From the NCBI GenBank assembly GCA_014904845.1, contig MU119375.1, forward strand, positions 53,593-117,592: a DNA stretch of 64,000 nucleotides, in the 5' to 3' direction. The translations under genes were made by a program, and so were the position numbers. The notes under the pieces were generated by a model. The model did not search any database. It had not been told where the DNA came from and saw nothing but the letters and a program-made list of their open reading frames with translations. The DNA comes from Acephala macrosclerotiorum. Taxonomy: Eukaryota; Ascomycota; Leotiomycetes; Helotiales; Mollisiaceae. Positions 29,650-41,305 of the stretch are shown here, piece by piece (positions within the stretch are counted from its first letter, which is position 1; each line of letters starts with the position of its first letter).

Positions 29650-32170
29650 ATTAAAAAATAGTTCTATAAATATTCAATACGTGATTTTAAAAATGCGTTT
29701 TATACTATAAAAACATTCGATAAACTTTGCATTTGAATTGATTTCTTTTTTTGATATAAACTAAATATTTTCATTTAAAGTACTTTATCAAGTTTCTCGA
29801 ACTAATAAACTTGTAAATACGTTTTTCAAACGATAAACTCTATTTTTCTAAACAAAGAAAGCAAATAGTGATTCTTTTCTCAGTAAATACTAACAATATA
29901 GTGTCATTTAACGCTTGCTTTTCAGTTTAAGCGATTGTCAACTGAGAATTAATTTCTTTTGACGACATTAAACTCGTTCGTCGCGTAAACGACTTTTTGC
30001 GTAGTAGAGCGACAATTCCCCTCTCTTAGAAATAGCAGTAGACAGCGATTGTATCAATACTCGTATTGCGACGATAAAACTCTTTTTCGATAGTCGTACT
30101 TAAAAGCGTTATCACTATCTCCGCCAAGCGCTTTTAGAGCAAAGGCATTTCATCGTTTTAGTTCAAAGTAGTTTTCACGTTCTGATTGAGCTTAAGTCTA
30201 GAGAACTGCCGCTCGATCTCGTCGATCGAGTGTTTCAGATTTCAGCGCTCTTGAACGTACTTGAGAAGCGCAGCTCTCAATCGCTGCCTAGTATTGAAAA
30301 TCGCACGACCGATGATCCGATACTTAGACTGCCGTGTCGCCGTACCCTGGAAACGGCGCTTCCACTTCTTTCGCTTCGCAACGAGACGGCGAACAACGGG
30401 ATCCTAATTGACGAACAGAGATTTTTCGAGTGTGAATTCTTGCGACCGATTAAAATCGATCCAGCGAATCATTCGATAAATCGCTCGCATCAAATCGCGC
30501 TAAGATTCGTAATCAGAAACGATAGTTCGCGTATCAATAGTGATTGTCCGCCGAAGGTAGTACTTAATAAAAATATCAATCTTAGCGTATTGCATTATTA
30601 TATTCTAAAGCGCGTCGCTTACATTACTTGTCAGTCTACAATTAGTATATTGCACTGCGAATAGAAACAAGATTACGAGAAAAAAGCCGCATAATACGCA
30701 CTACTTTGATTGAAAGTATTGTTTGCACCGTATCGAAGGCAGTACGAACGCGTGATCTGCGAGAACTCAGTGAGCACGTCGAGTCGCTTTATTCACTTCA
30801 AAAAAATCGTATATGGCAGTAATTGATCGAGTGAAATCTCTCAACCGTACGACGTTTTGATAGACTTGCGAAAAACGGAAATATTAGTTATCTTCGACTT
30901 TAGACGTAAAAATAACTGTTTATAGTCAGACGGGATATCCAGCTCGCTGATTCTCTCGGTCGATGTAAAACTCGGGATTAAGAACGCATTGTCGGCAAAG
31001 ATGAAATCTAAAAAAGCGACGTACGAACTAAAGACTAGGGATAGATCAAAGATAATCTCGAGAAATACAAACGTATTTCTAATTTCTATATAAATTGCAT
31101 ATCTCGATTAAAATAGAAGAAAGAGAGATTTAAGAGAAATGAGAAAAGGCTCAAAGTCTAAATTTACGCATTTTTTGTGCCGAGATACTTTTTCGTAAAC
31201 TCGCACGTGAACTCGATCAAAATTCGATGGGGCCCGTTACTAGAATCTCGAAGTAGGTTTATCGCGATATCACTATAATAGAGTTTTAAGAGCGCTAAAG
31301 ATCGATTTGCGGAGAATATAACTAGTTGGCAAAAGAAACTAATTTGGATCCGCTATCGGCTATGTATGTACTTCTACTTCGTCGTGATCAAATTAGTCTA
31401 TAAAACGCTTGCAAGATTTTCGATATACATCGCGACGTTATCGCGTTTTTTCGTCGACAAGCGGTATTTCTTCGCCAGCTTTTTGAGGACTTGCGACAAA
31501 TGTTTTATTAGCTCTTATCTACGATGATTTGAACTAGATTGAGCGAGCAAACAGGAAACGCTATTTACTCGATGCATGTAACGATTCATTTTCTTCTCGA
31601 TCTTTTCTTCAGTCGCTTGTTCGTACACGAGCCGAAAGACCTTCCAGTATGTTCCGAGCGTACTAGTCGATTGAATGCCTGCAAGTTTTCTTCTACTCTT
31701 CTCCTGACGTTAATTCAATATCCATTCGAAGAAAGCCTTAAGAGTACGGCGAGAGATGGTTTGTATTACTCGAGCAAGATTTTTCCGTACATACTTGCAA
31801 TACCTGTAAAAAGAATCAAATCAGCGATTCGATAGCAGAAAACGGCAAGCAAAAAGAGAATAAAGTATTTACCGATAGAAATTTCTCTCGATCATATTCA
31901 AAAGAAAAAAACTGCTATCGCTATAATTCTCATCTTCATTCTCGGATTCGTCGGAATTATTCTCTTGATCGAAGTAATACTCTAGCGAATAAACGTTCTT
32001 TTCTCTAGCGATTTACGTCAAATCTGTCTCATTACATCCGTCGATATCGTCGATATCGGTATCAACGTCCGTTGGCTCGGTATCGGCATTAGTCTCCTCT
32101 TGCTCGTCCTCTGTATCGAAACAGCTCTCGATATTTGATTTATCGCTGTCGGAGGAAAAAGAGCTTAGTA
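29650..32170 (-). pseudogene. DUF3435 tyrosine recombinase relic (Starship-captain family), with C2H2 tail
   Basis: Read on the minus strand, one frame can be followed for most of the length through many stops. Family landmarks appear in order: an acidic N-terminus (about 32,166-31,930), a 69-bp intron (31,804-31,872), GTYWKVFRLVYE (about 31,640), FCQLVIFSANRSLALL (about 31,300), GPHRILIEFTCEF, LDIPSDYK (about 30,945), the R-box CLRYGANN (30,724-30,741), MQYAK where the family has a His (about 30,590), and YYLRR with the presumed catalytic Tyr (about 30,555). The tail has DEMP, TICFLC and a degraded C2H2 finger (about 29,660-29,860). Most stops sit where Gln or Trp is expected (CAA/CAG to TAA/TAG, TGG to TGA), the RIP pattern. 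DUF3435 proteins include the recombinases that move giant Starship elements, but many genomes hold solitary copies. No cargo or element ends could be defined. Confidence 0.88.
31804..31872 (-). other. Intron in the DUF3435 relic
   Basis: On the minus strand the donor is GTAAAT, a GCTGAT branch-like site is present and the acceptor is TTTACAG. Removing it joins NFYR to YCKYVRKN in frame, as expected for the family. Confidence 0.65.
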
Positions 32171-32639
32171 TTGTTTGACGGTGCCGTATGCCGAATTAAT
32201 CTGCTGAAAAAGACGATAACGATGACGATAGCGATCAATTTAGAAAAAAAAAGTGAAAATATTGAGAAAAACCTGCTGCTCAAAGAATCGTATCGAAAGA
32301 GAGAAAAGAAATAGAGTGAGAGAAAGTGATTGAGCATAAGAAGTTTAAAGGAAAGAAAATGAAGAGAGAAAAGAGAATAGACGAAGAAATAGAATGGCCG
32401 CTATCTTGAGTCATTCAAAAGATAGTAAATAGTCATTTTCTACTATCTGAAAAAGCTTCTCAGAAAGTAGAAACGAGAACAGAAAAGCGATTGTCAATTT
32501 TGAGTAGTTTCTGCAGTCGACTAGAGTCGTGCCGCTTTGGCCACTAGGTACGCGAGCGTTAGAGCAGCGCGAGATTTTGGCAAGTTGACTATAGAAAGCA
32601 GCGATTAAACTTCTCGAAAACAACAATCAATTTGCCGTC

Positions 32640-33985
32640 TGATCATTAAAAAACGTATTAATTTTATTAATATAAATAAAAACGTTTTTTTTTATATTTT
32701 TTTTTTTTCGAATTTTATAAAAAGTTTTAAATATTAAAAATAATATATTTTAAAGTTTTTTAATATAAAAATATAATTTAAATTTTATATTATAAATAAA
32801 ATTTTTAATAAATATAATATTAAATATTTTTATAATTATAATTATTATTAAAAATTTAAAATATATTTATAAAATCGTATTTTAAAAAATTAATTAATTT
32901 TTATTTATTTATAATAAAAATAAAATAAAATTATTATTTTATATAAATAATATTATTATAATTATTAAAAAAAATTATTTATAATAAAAAAATTAAATTA
33001 TATTTTAAATATTTTAATTAATAAACTTTTTTAAATATATTAATATTTAATATTATTTTATTTAAAATTTAATAAAAAAAATTTAATTTAAAAAAATATA
33101 AAAAAAAAATTTTTTATAAATTTTATAAAAACGTTTTTATAAAAAATTATAAAATTTTCGATTTTAATAATATATTTTTTTAAATTTTAAATTAAAATTT
33201 TATAATTTAAACGTTTTATAAATATTTAAAATTAATATAATTATTAAAATTTTATTAAATTATAAAATTAATAAATTAATAAATTTTTTAATATTTAAAA
33301 TAAAAATATATTTATTATAAAATTTTATATTAAATAAATCTTTTTTAAAATTTTCGTTTTTATATTTAATTATTATAATCGATTTTATAAATTTAATATA
33401 TAATTTTATATAAATTTTATAATCGCGATTTTTAATAAATTTAATTATAATTTATTAATTTATATAATAACGAATTAATAAAATTATTTAAAATTTAAAT
33501 TTTAATAATATTTAATTATTTTTTAATTTATTTATAAATATAATATTATTTAAATAATAATTTAAATAAATATTTCAAAAAAAATTTAATATATTTTTAA
33601 AATTAATTTAATTAAATTTATTTATATTTTTTTGAAAATTTATATTTAAATTTATTTTTTATTTTTTTAATATTATATTTTTTTAATTATAATTAAATTT
33701 TTATAATTTTAATTTAATAATAATAAATTTTTTTTTTAAATATAATTAAATTAATTAAAAAATTATTATTAAAATTATTATATTTTATTATATTAATTTT
33801 TATTTAAAAATCGTTTAAAAAATTTAATACGTTTAAAATCGTTTAAATTAATTAAAATATATAAATTTAAAATATTAATTTTTTAAATAAAAAAAATTAA
33901 AATTTTCGATTATAAATATTTATTTTTAATTTTATTATAATTAATTATTAAATATTTTATATATATATATATAAAAATATTATAT
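32640..33985. other. Near-pure A/T block with C/G left mainly as CpG
   Basis: Composition is more extreme than in 1-27 kb. Apart from rare single G or C, C and G remain almost only in ACGT and TCGA contexts. There is no gene. The block begins abruptly at the 5' edge of the recombinase relic. Confidence 0.85.
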
Positions 33986-34576
33986 ATTAATTGCTTAGCG
34001 CAACGCAGAGTGGAAAGAAAGAAACGACCTTTACCCGTGGAAGACCTTTAAATCCCGTGACTACCCCTGCCCGTCTACTGGCAATCGAGAGCTCGTTTTG
34101 ATTTTTGAGTTTAAAAATAAAATCTTATGATTTAAAAATATATTTTAATATTTTTTTAATTTATTTCATTTTTTATAATAATTTTTATAAAATATATTCA
34201 ACTAAATTTCAAAACTTAAATTAAATTAAATTATGCAAAATATAAACGTAAAAAATACTATGTTTTGATCCTCGACGTTTGATTGGTCCAAAAAAACTCA
34301 GATACCTTAGGCAACTAAGGCTGCCACATAGCCGAGTTCAAGAACACCAAAATTTCGAGGATTTTACGATTTTACTTACTTATTTGCAAGTTTATTAAAC
34401 TTGCTATAATTGTATTATAAATTGAAAACATGTTTGAATCGTTCAGATTTCCAATTTTAGCTCATTTGGATTAGTAGTTATTACGCAATCTAAGTCGAAG
34501 TCGCCAAATGGTGTATATCGCGATTTGCGACCGTTGCAAGGGCCTTCACCGCCCGGCAGAACCTGCCTTAGAGTAA

Positions 34577-34720
34577 ATCAATCGTAGCAACTTAATATAA
34601 GAGACGGGGGTCCCAGGGAGTGTCCCCCTGGTAGATATAGTCTTAATAACTAATTAGAATCAATTGAATCGATCGTAGTAACTCAACATAAGAGACGGGG
34701 GTCCCAGGGGGTGTCCTCCG
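34577..34720. repeat. Pair of about 50-bp direct repeats with GGGGGTCCCAGGG core
   Basis: Copies at about 34,577-34,632 and 34,667-34,720, offset by 90 bp, share GAGACGGGGGTCCCAGGG and the preceding ATCGTAG. Differences are mostly transitions. Next to the first core, CCAGGGAGTGTCCCCCTGG is nearly palindromic. Confidence 0.8.
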
Positions 34721-34992
34721 TTGTGAGGCTCTATTGGAAGTGCGTTTCTGCCTAAGGCTTTAATCAGTTTATCAGTTTATCAGCTTATCCGGCTCTGGAC
34801 GAACGTTTTTCCAAGCGAACCACCCCCTTCGTATTAACGAGAATCATTTCAGCTTCAAATGCTTATAAAACGATCAAATTAAGAGCTTTTGACTTCAAAC
34901 TTGGATCGTTGAATAGATTTAAAGTAGATTTAAAATAGTAGCTATTGTCGGTCGAGTATAGGACAAACGTGACAAGCGTAGAGACAAGAGAA

Positions 34993-35034
34993 GGTGGGAG
35001 TACACTCGTGAGATACGAGCCGTGCTAGGCACCA
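34993..35034. other. Palindrome / potential hairpin
   Basis: CTCGT-GAGAT-ACGAG (35,005-35,019) forms a 5-bp stem with a 5-nt loop, embedded between GGTG and CACC. It lies close to the right edge of the island, where a terminal structure of a mobile element would be expected. Function is not known. Confidence 0.45.
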
Positions 35035-35060
35035 CCTGATCGAGGAACGAAGCAAAGGCA

Positions 35061-35893
35061 TGTTTATTTTATTAAATTTAAAACGTTTAAAAAAATAAAT
35101 TATTATTTAATTAATTTAATTAAATAATTTAAATTTAAATTAATCGTAATTTAATAAATCTAATAAACGACGTTTTAAATTAAAATTAATTAAATAAAAA
35201 ATAATACGTTAATTCGATTATAATTTAATTTTTAATTAAATTAAAATTTAAAACGTTTTAACGTTTTAAATATTTAATTAAATAAATAAAAATTTAAATT
35301 CATTTTTTTTTATTTAAATTTTATATTTTTTTAATAAATATATATTTATATATATAATTATAAAATTATATAAAATATTATTTTTTTATTATTTTTATTT
35401 TATATTAATATAATTGTTTTATTATATTTAATAATATATTTTTAATAAATAATAATAAAATTAAAACGTAATTTTTAAATGTTAAAAATTATTTATAACG
35501 TTTTTAATATTTAAAAAAAATTTAAAATACAATTATAACGTTTTATTATTTAAAGTTTTATAATTATAATTAAATTTTAAATAAATTAATTAAATATTAT
35601 TTAATATATTAAAATTATTTTAAAAAAAAAATTAAATAAAATTTTTTTAATTAAATATAATTATATATTTAAAAAAATAATAATTTCAATTTTAAATTAT
35701 TATAAATATTATAAACAATTTAAATAATTATAATTTTATTAAATAACGTAAATAATTTGTTTAATTTTATTATTAAATTACAAAATTTAATATTATATAA
35801 TTAAAATTTATATAAAATATAAAAAAAAAACCAAATATAAATAATATTTTTTTATAATAAAATTATTATAAATTAATAAATAATTTAATTAAT
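35061..35893. other. Near-pure A/T block
   Basis: Same extreme composition as 32.6-34.0 kb, with C/G confined mostly to ACG/CGT words. Nothing coding is seen. Confidence 0.8.
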
Positions 35894-36024
35894 ATATTAC
35901 GAGAAACTCTCCACATCCACGTGCTACGCACGTGACCTCTATTTATATATAGTCGAGCTCTCCATTTATAGATTATTATTTCAATTATATTTATATTATA
36001 TACATTTACTTACTTACGTAATAA
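35894..36024. repeat. About 130-bp repeat, undecayed copy (LTR-like)
   Basis: Matches 38,187-38,316 from ATATTAC/ATATTAT to the ACGTAATA words. This copy keeps GC-rich words such as CACGTGCTACGCACGTG, itself a hairpin. It also has a TATATATAG box. Size, TATA box and pairing suggest an LTR or solo LTR, but TG...CA ends and a primer site are not clear. Confidence 0.65.
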
Positions 36025-36900
36025 ATAGTAGCAATACTAGGTTTCTATTCTTTTCAAATAATGCCGTCGACCTTTTAATTAAGCGTCGACAATTCTATAT
36101 GCTATTCTAGCTCTCTCATTCTATTCTCGAACTCTTAGCGTTCTCGAACTAATCGATCGATCGATATAATCGACTACACTGCCATATACTATTAATACGC
36201 TATCCCAGCTACCCCTAAAGCTGGGATACAACTTTCCATCGAACGCGCTGTCTGCGAAGCTGTTTCTACGGCTTTTACGAAGCTCTTTGACCGTCCAGTG
36301 GTCGAGTTGCCCTCGAATCCCTTTGAGCTCTTAAATGAGTCTCAATCCCTGCCTGAGGCCGCTACTCAGCCTCAACAACAACAACCTTAACGACAACGAC
36401 GACAACGACGCCACCGATCCTCCAGACAATCTGCCAAGCTCTCTACTATCGAGCTTATCGAACCTACCGTCGAACCGATCGCTCTTATCGCTCTCTCTGG
36501 GCCCTTGCTTGCCCCTATAACTGACGTCACTGCATGCCGATGCCGAATGCAGCTCCGACCGCCTCTACACCCGTCCTCTGCTTTTAAGCATCGACTACAC
36601 ACCTTGAGAAGGTTGCATATCGATGTTTAGAAGCATCTTAGTAGTGCCGCTGCCAGGGCACTCACATTTGGGAGGATTGGATGCTTAGTGCTAGTGCCCT
36701 TTAATGATACAAGCTGAGCATAGGGGTAAAAGGAGGTACTGGTACATGGATGGACATATAGACACACTACCAATTGGAGGTACAAGTACGAGGACGTACT
36801 ACTAGGCTATGCCTCTTTCTTAGGAGAGGGACATACCTTTATTCAAGGATAAATAATTATACCCCTGAGGGTTTCATGCTTTACTCTACAATTTAATGCT
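36025..36900 (+). other. Island of normal composition with a partial protein-like frame
   Basis: Between the repeat and the next AT block lies about 0.9 kb of normal composition. A plus-strand frame from about 36,192 to 36,389 reads a Leu/Glu/Ala-rich segment ending in a short Gln run (ATQPQQQQP) before a stop, and continues for about 80 more codons. The segment could be a piece of a retroelement gag, given the flanking LTR-like repeat, but I recognise no gag, zinc-knuckle or pol motif. Nothing functional can be claimed. Confidence 0.4.
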
Positions 36901-37987
36901 ATTTTATAAATAGATTTTATTAAAATCATTTAATATTTAATATATTAATTTTTAATATTAATAATAATTTGATATTTCTATAATATACTCTTAATTAAAT
37001 TAAGTATATTTTTATGTGTAAGAGTTTTTTAAACTTTTTTTACTATTGCTTTTAGCTTTGAATAAAACTTGTAAATTTTAAAATATATTTACTTAAAATA
37101 ATTTTTTATTTTATTTTAAAAAATTTTAATAAGATTTAAATTTAAAAAAAAAGTAAACTAGAAAATAGAGTATAAATTTTTATTTATTAAATAAACTATT
37201 GTATTTTTTGTAATATACTTTAAAGTATTGTTTTATATAAAAATTAATTTTATTTTTTTAATATAATTTTTTAAAATTAAAATAATATATTAATAATAGT
37301 TTTTAAAAATAATTATTTTTTAGTTTTTTTCTTAGAATATATTAAGTCTTTTCTCAAGTTTTAAAATATATTCTTAAAATATTTACTTTATTTTTCTTTG
37401 TATTTTAAACTTAATATAATTTTTATATAAAGTTTTTTTTTTCTTTTTAATAATTTTTATTTTTTTATATTTTTTAAATTGTATTTAATTTTCGTTCGTT
37501 TATAAAATCTGGAATTATTATTTTATTATTTAGTTTTTATATTTTTTTACTTATTGCAATTTAATTTTAACGTATTAATTAATCAATTTAAACTTTTTAA
37601 AAATAGAATAGCGATTAAAATTTTCTATTTTAAATATTGTTTCTATAGTATAAATTTTGTAATCTCAATTAAAAATTCCAAGGATTTCAAACTATAAAAA
37701 TTTTTTGTTTTTTTTATTTGTATATATTTAATTAATTAATTGTTTCTTTTTTATAAAACTTAAAAAAAAGCGTTTTTCAAAGCGTGTTTTTTGAGGTATA
37801 ACTTTATAACGTAAAGTATATTTAATTTAATTAGTTATAAAATTAAATTGTAAAACAATTTTATTAATTTTTTATTTAATATTAAAATAAAAAGTTTACG
37901 CGCGTAATTTATTATCGCGAGTACAATTTTTAATAAGCGTTTTAAGAATAAAAATATTATAATTCTTATAAAGAAATATAATAATAA

Positions 37988-38074
<87 letters not shown>

Positions 38075-38186
38075 GATAAAATAATATACAAAAGTATAAA
38101 AATTATTAAATAATAGTTTTTACTTTATAAAAACTATTAAAATTATATATACTTTTAAAAGTATAATTATTTATTTTTAAATAAAA
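36901..38186. other. AT-rich block
   Basis: AT-rich DNA without a gene between the 35.9-36.9 kb island and the decayed repeat copy. It includes the trinucleotide array listed separately. Confidence 0.75.
37990..38067. repeat. (TAA)n microsatellite, about 26 units
   Basis: An uninterrupted run of TAA trinucleotides about 78 bp long. Confidence 0.95.
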
Positions 38187-38316
38187 ATATTATAAAAAAC
38201 TTTTTATATTTACGTATTACGTACGTGATTTTGTTTATATAGAGTCGAGTTTTCTATTTATAGATTATTATTTCAATTATATTTATATTATATATACTTA
38301 TTTATTTACGTAATAT
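38187..38316. repeat. About 130-bp repeat, decayed copy
   Basis: The same sequence as 35,894-36,024, offset by about 2,293 bp. Most differences are C in the left copy and T here, or G and A. For example CTCCACATCC has become TTTTATATTT. This pair gives a direct before-and-after view of the local mutation process. Confidence 0.75.
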
Positions 38317-38950
38317 AATATAATAATTAAAATACGTTTTTTTTTATTTTTAATATAAATATTAAATATTTATATTTTTTAAAAATATTTAAAAATATTA
38401 TAATTTTTATTATATTAAAACTTTTTTTAAAATATAATTTAATCGTATATAAATTGAAATTTTAATATTTTTTATTAAATTAATTTTATATTATTTTCAA
38501 AAAATTTCGTAATTATTTTTATTATAAATTTTTTAATAAAATTTGTTTTTAATAATAATTAAAAGTTTTTATTAAAAAGAATTTACGTAAAATTTATATA
38601 ATAAAATATAATATTTATAATACGTTTTTATTCACATTAATAAAACCGATATAAATAAAATATAATATAAAATACGAAAAATATTTTATTATAATATTTT
38701 TTACCTATTTTGAAAATAACTAGTATTACGTAATAAATACGTAATTTAATAAAAATTAATATTAGTTTTTAAATTAAATAAATAATTAAATAAAAATAAT
38801 AAAATAATTTAAATTATATATTAATAAAAATTTATAAAAAGTTTATAAAGTTTTTATTATAAAATAAATTTAATCTTTATAATAATATAAAACGATTTTA
38901 ATAAGCTCTATTCCGTACTTTTATTTGGGGTATTGGATTCAATACGTTTC
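38317..38950. other. AT-rich block at the border with the genic region
   Basis: Near-pure A/T DNA. Composition changes to normal within about 60 bp around 38,920-38,980, at the 5' end of the first secreted-protein pseudogene. Confidence 0.8.
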
Positions 38951-38967
38951 GATTTATTAATAATAAA

Positions 38968-39688
38968 CGGGTAAGTTCGTAAAGCATCCTCGTATCCACG
39001 ATAACTCTCGCACTTCCCAATAGCATCCCAGGTCGCAACTCTGTCCAAGCCCGTGACGTCGTCGACACTCGTAGCATCCTCGATGCCCTCGCCACCGTTG
39101 AAGCTCGCAACGAAAGCACTCTTCCTACTCCGGACGAAACTCGTTGGGGACCATATCCATACAACCCCGCCAACAGCATGATTGACTGCATCTTATAGGG
39201 TATTTCGGGTTAATGCTCTCTCGGCGCATTTCAAAATTGGGATATGGATGCATTTTTCATAGCCTGGGACGCCAACTATTGTCGTCAGATTGGATATGCT
39301 TCTGGTCGCGTTGATGGTAAGTAGATGCCTATTGCTCCCGAGCTTCATCCGGAACAGGAGCTAACTTAAGTCAGAACGTCTCTCAATTGACTCCGAATTG
39401 CCTTGGGCCGTTGAGTTGACCTGGCCTATAGAGCCTCCTGCTTATGCCTGGGGTGTAGGTCCCCATCTCGCCTATTCGAATTTTTACTTTGATAGTGGCT
39501 ATGAGGCTCCTTGGGTTGCTTGTGATGGGATCACAAATCGGTTTATCACTTGCTTGATTCCTGTCGCGAGGAGCGTGGTTCGAGATGCCAGATCACGTGT
39601 CGAGTGCGCTGGCGCACTCGATGAAACGATCTGCGTCTCGTACGAAGCACTGGATATTCCATATATTGAGCATTCCCTCCTTAGATAG
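38968..39688 (+). pseudogene. Broken secreted-protein paralogue (copy 1)
   Basis: A plus-strand frame reads a hydrophobic leader-like start, then IDCIL-stop-GISG-stop-CSLGAF, ANYCRQIGYASG, a 58-bp intron (39,317-39,374; GTAAGT donor) and LSIDSELPWAVELTWP, WVACDG and FITCLIP. This matches copies 2 and 3 in order and in intron position and phase. The two internal stops (TAG, TAA) stand where Gln is plausible. Near 39,555 a one-base shift is needed to reach the CREER end that parallels CRER of copy 3; the frame that continues to 39,688 is probably spurious. The 5' end lies on the AT-rich border and lacks a clear ATG. Function of the family is unknown to me. Confidence 0.75.
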
Positions 39689-40754
39689 AAGAGTAGACAC
39701 AATTGGATACACTATCATTGGATTAGCTCACACGAAGCTAGCCCTGTGATCCGTATCCGCCGTGCTCTATTCACGTGAATCATATTCGAATCCTATCTGT
39801 TTTTCCAACAATTCCATTCCTATGTTAGGAAGGAACTTTGGTCATGGCTAGTCCACCAGGCTGTGCCGGAAGTCGTTGGGGTCAGGTTTCATGGGATTCG
39901 GCGCATTGAATTTGAAAGCATCTCTGAAGGCGCAGATACATGGCATTGGTAGAAGCCTTTCAACCTCACATTACGAAAGCGATAAATACAACCTGGTGAT
40001 ATTCAGAATCGAGAGGCACAATAGTACTTGTGAAGTACTGATTTTGCTCATGGTAATCAGGTTCCAGTCAGCGACACCACTCTATGTTGTGCAATAAAAG
40101 CAACACCTTGAATTTTGAAGCTGAAAATAATGGCTCGGCAAGCGCTTGCCGAGAAAAGGTTGAAGCCTTTCAAACACCAACCCCGCTTCACTCAGAGAAG
40201 ATCGGAGAGAAATCGGCTAAGATAAAACAAAAAAATTGATCTTAGATGCAAAAGACTCAGACCACAACCCTCTGACATGGGGTGTGACTTAGAGAAACCT
40301 AATCTAATAGGTTTACTTGAAGCTCGCGTTGGTGAATATGTGCCCTTGAACGTCCCTGGTGCTAACTAGAGCCAAGATGTCCTGAGTTCAACAAGCCTGT
40401 TGTCAGCGCGCTCTTGTACTCTGTTGGAAAAAATCTGCTTGTTTAAATCTATACGACTGTTTTTATGCGAGTGGGGCTAGGGAGAATTGATGTTCCGAAC
40501 TGGAGGCGAGTGAATGTCCTTTACTTTCAGGGACATTGGAATCTCTAGGATCTAAATATCTGAGTTATAGTAGAGGCCCATTACTGTGGAGTCGAGATCG
40601 ATGTTCGTTTAAGAGCTTTGTTGGAGTAGCCTCATGGACGCATCATCTATCCTCCAAAATATCCACAAATTAAAATATTGCCGGAATCAATATAACCTCA
40701 AATAAATCAGAGAATTCCCATAACCCACAGCGCTGGACACCAAAGATAAATTAA
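39689..40754. other. Intergenic region
   Basis: Normal composition. No frame with domain or signal-peptide features was found on either strand. It should contain the promoter of the intact secreted-protein gene that begins at 40,755. Confidence 0.6.
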
Positions 40755-41305
40755 ATGAACTCCTTCACCTTCGTGAAACTGCGCACCCTGGTCCTCGCCC
40801 TCTTCACAACATTTGCAGGCTTGGCCATCGCCACTCCCGTTGGGGTAGTTGAACGCCAGCAATGGGGCTCTTGTGAAAAGAACGATCGGATGCTCCAATG
40901 CCTCTCAACATTCAATCAACTTTTAGCCAACGCAGGTCTTCCTCAGATGTGCAGTCTGGTCATCTTGCAACACTCCAACGGCGACGGGAAGTTCCATGTC
41001 TACGATGCAAAGTGCAGTCATCTTAGATCTAAGACTGGCAAAGTCGGAAGTAGGCAACCCTTTCCCTAGCTGTTCGTGATGTATTAAAAGCTGACTTGTG
41101 CCAAGCCCACATTGTGGTCGACTCGGAATTGAGGTGGAAAGTCGATCTTACTTGGCCTACAGTCGTTGAAGGAGTCGCGGACTGGTATACTACGCCTGAT
41201 ATTGCCTACTCGAGCTATAATCTGGTTACTGGTGGGGGTATATGGGCCTGCGATGGAGTCAATAATGAGTACAAAACTTGTTCTATACCGTTTAATTGTT
41301 GGTAG
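40755..41305 (+). CDS. Small secreted cysteine-containing protein (intact copy 2)
   Basis: Two exons (40,755-41,049 and 41,106-41,305) join across a 56-bp intron (donor GTAGGC, branch GCTGAC, acceptor CCAAG) in phase 1, giving 164 aa. Residues 1-27 form a typical signal peptide (hydrophobic LVLALFTTFAGLAIA, then TP). The mature part has seven Cys: SC, QC, MC, KC, AC, TC and the C two residues before the end. A central segment is rich in Trp and Tyr (LRWKVDLTWP, IWACDG). No catalytic motif or known domain is recognised. It is flanked by two broken paralogues and sits near a RIP-affected AT-rich border, a setting common for fungal effectors, but that role is only a hypothesis. The intron position is shared by all three copies, which supports the model. 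Confidence 0.8.

Larger units (their letters stand above)
33986..35060. other. Island of normal composition, unrecognised, between AT blocks
   Basis: Two patches (33,986-34,110 and 34,250-35,060) of roughly balanced composition are separated by AT-rich DNA. No frame longer than about 60 codons and no known domain is visible. It contains a GC-rich 50-bp direct repeat, short TCAGTTTA reiterations near 34,765 and a palindromic segment near 35,010. It is most likely a non-coding end or fragment of a mobile element that escaped RIP, but this is inference. Confidence 0.6.

Noticed and set aside
30230..30664. 144-codon plus-strand open frame
   Set aside because: It lies antisense to the C-terminal part of the DUF3435 recombinase reading, which has clear family motifs; the plus frame has none.
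31539..31835. 98-codon plus-strand open frame
   Set aside because: Antisense to the GTYWKVFRLVYE region and across the intron of the recombinase relic.
38898..39191. 97-codon minus-strand open frame at the AT border
   Set aside because: Antisense to copy 1 of the secreted-protein family and reaching into the AT-rich block.
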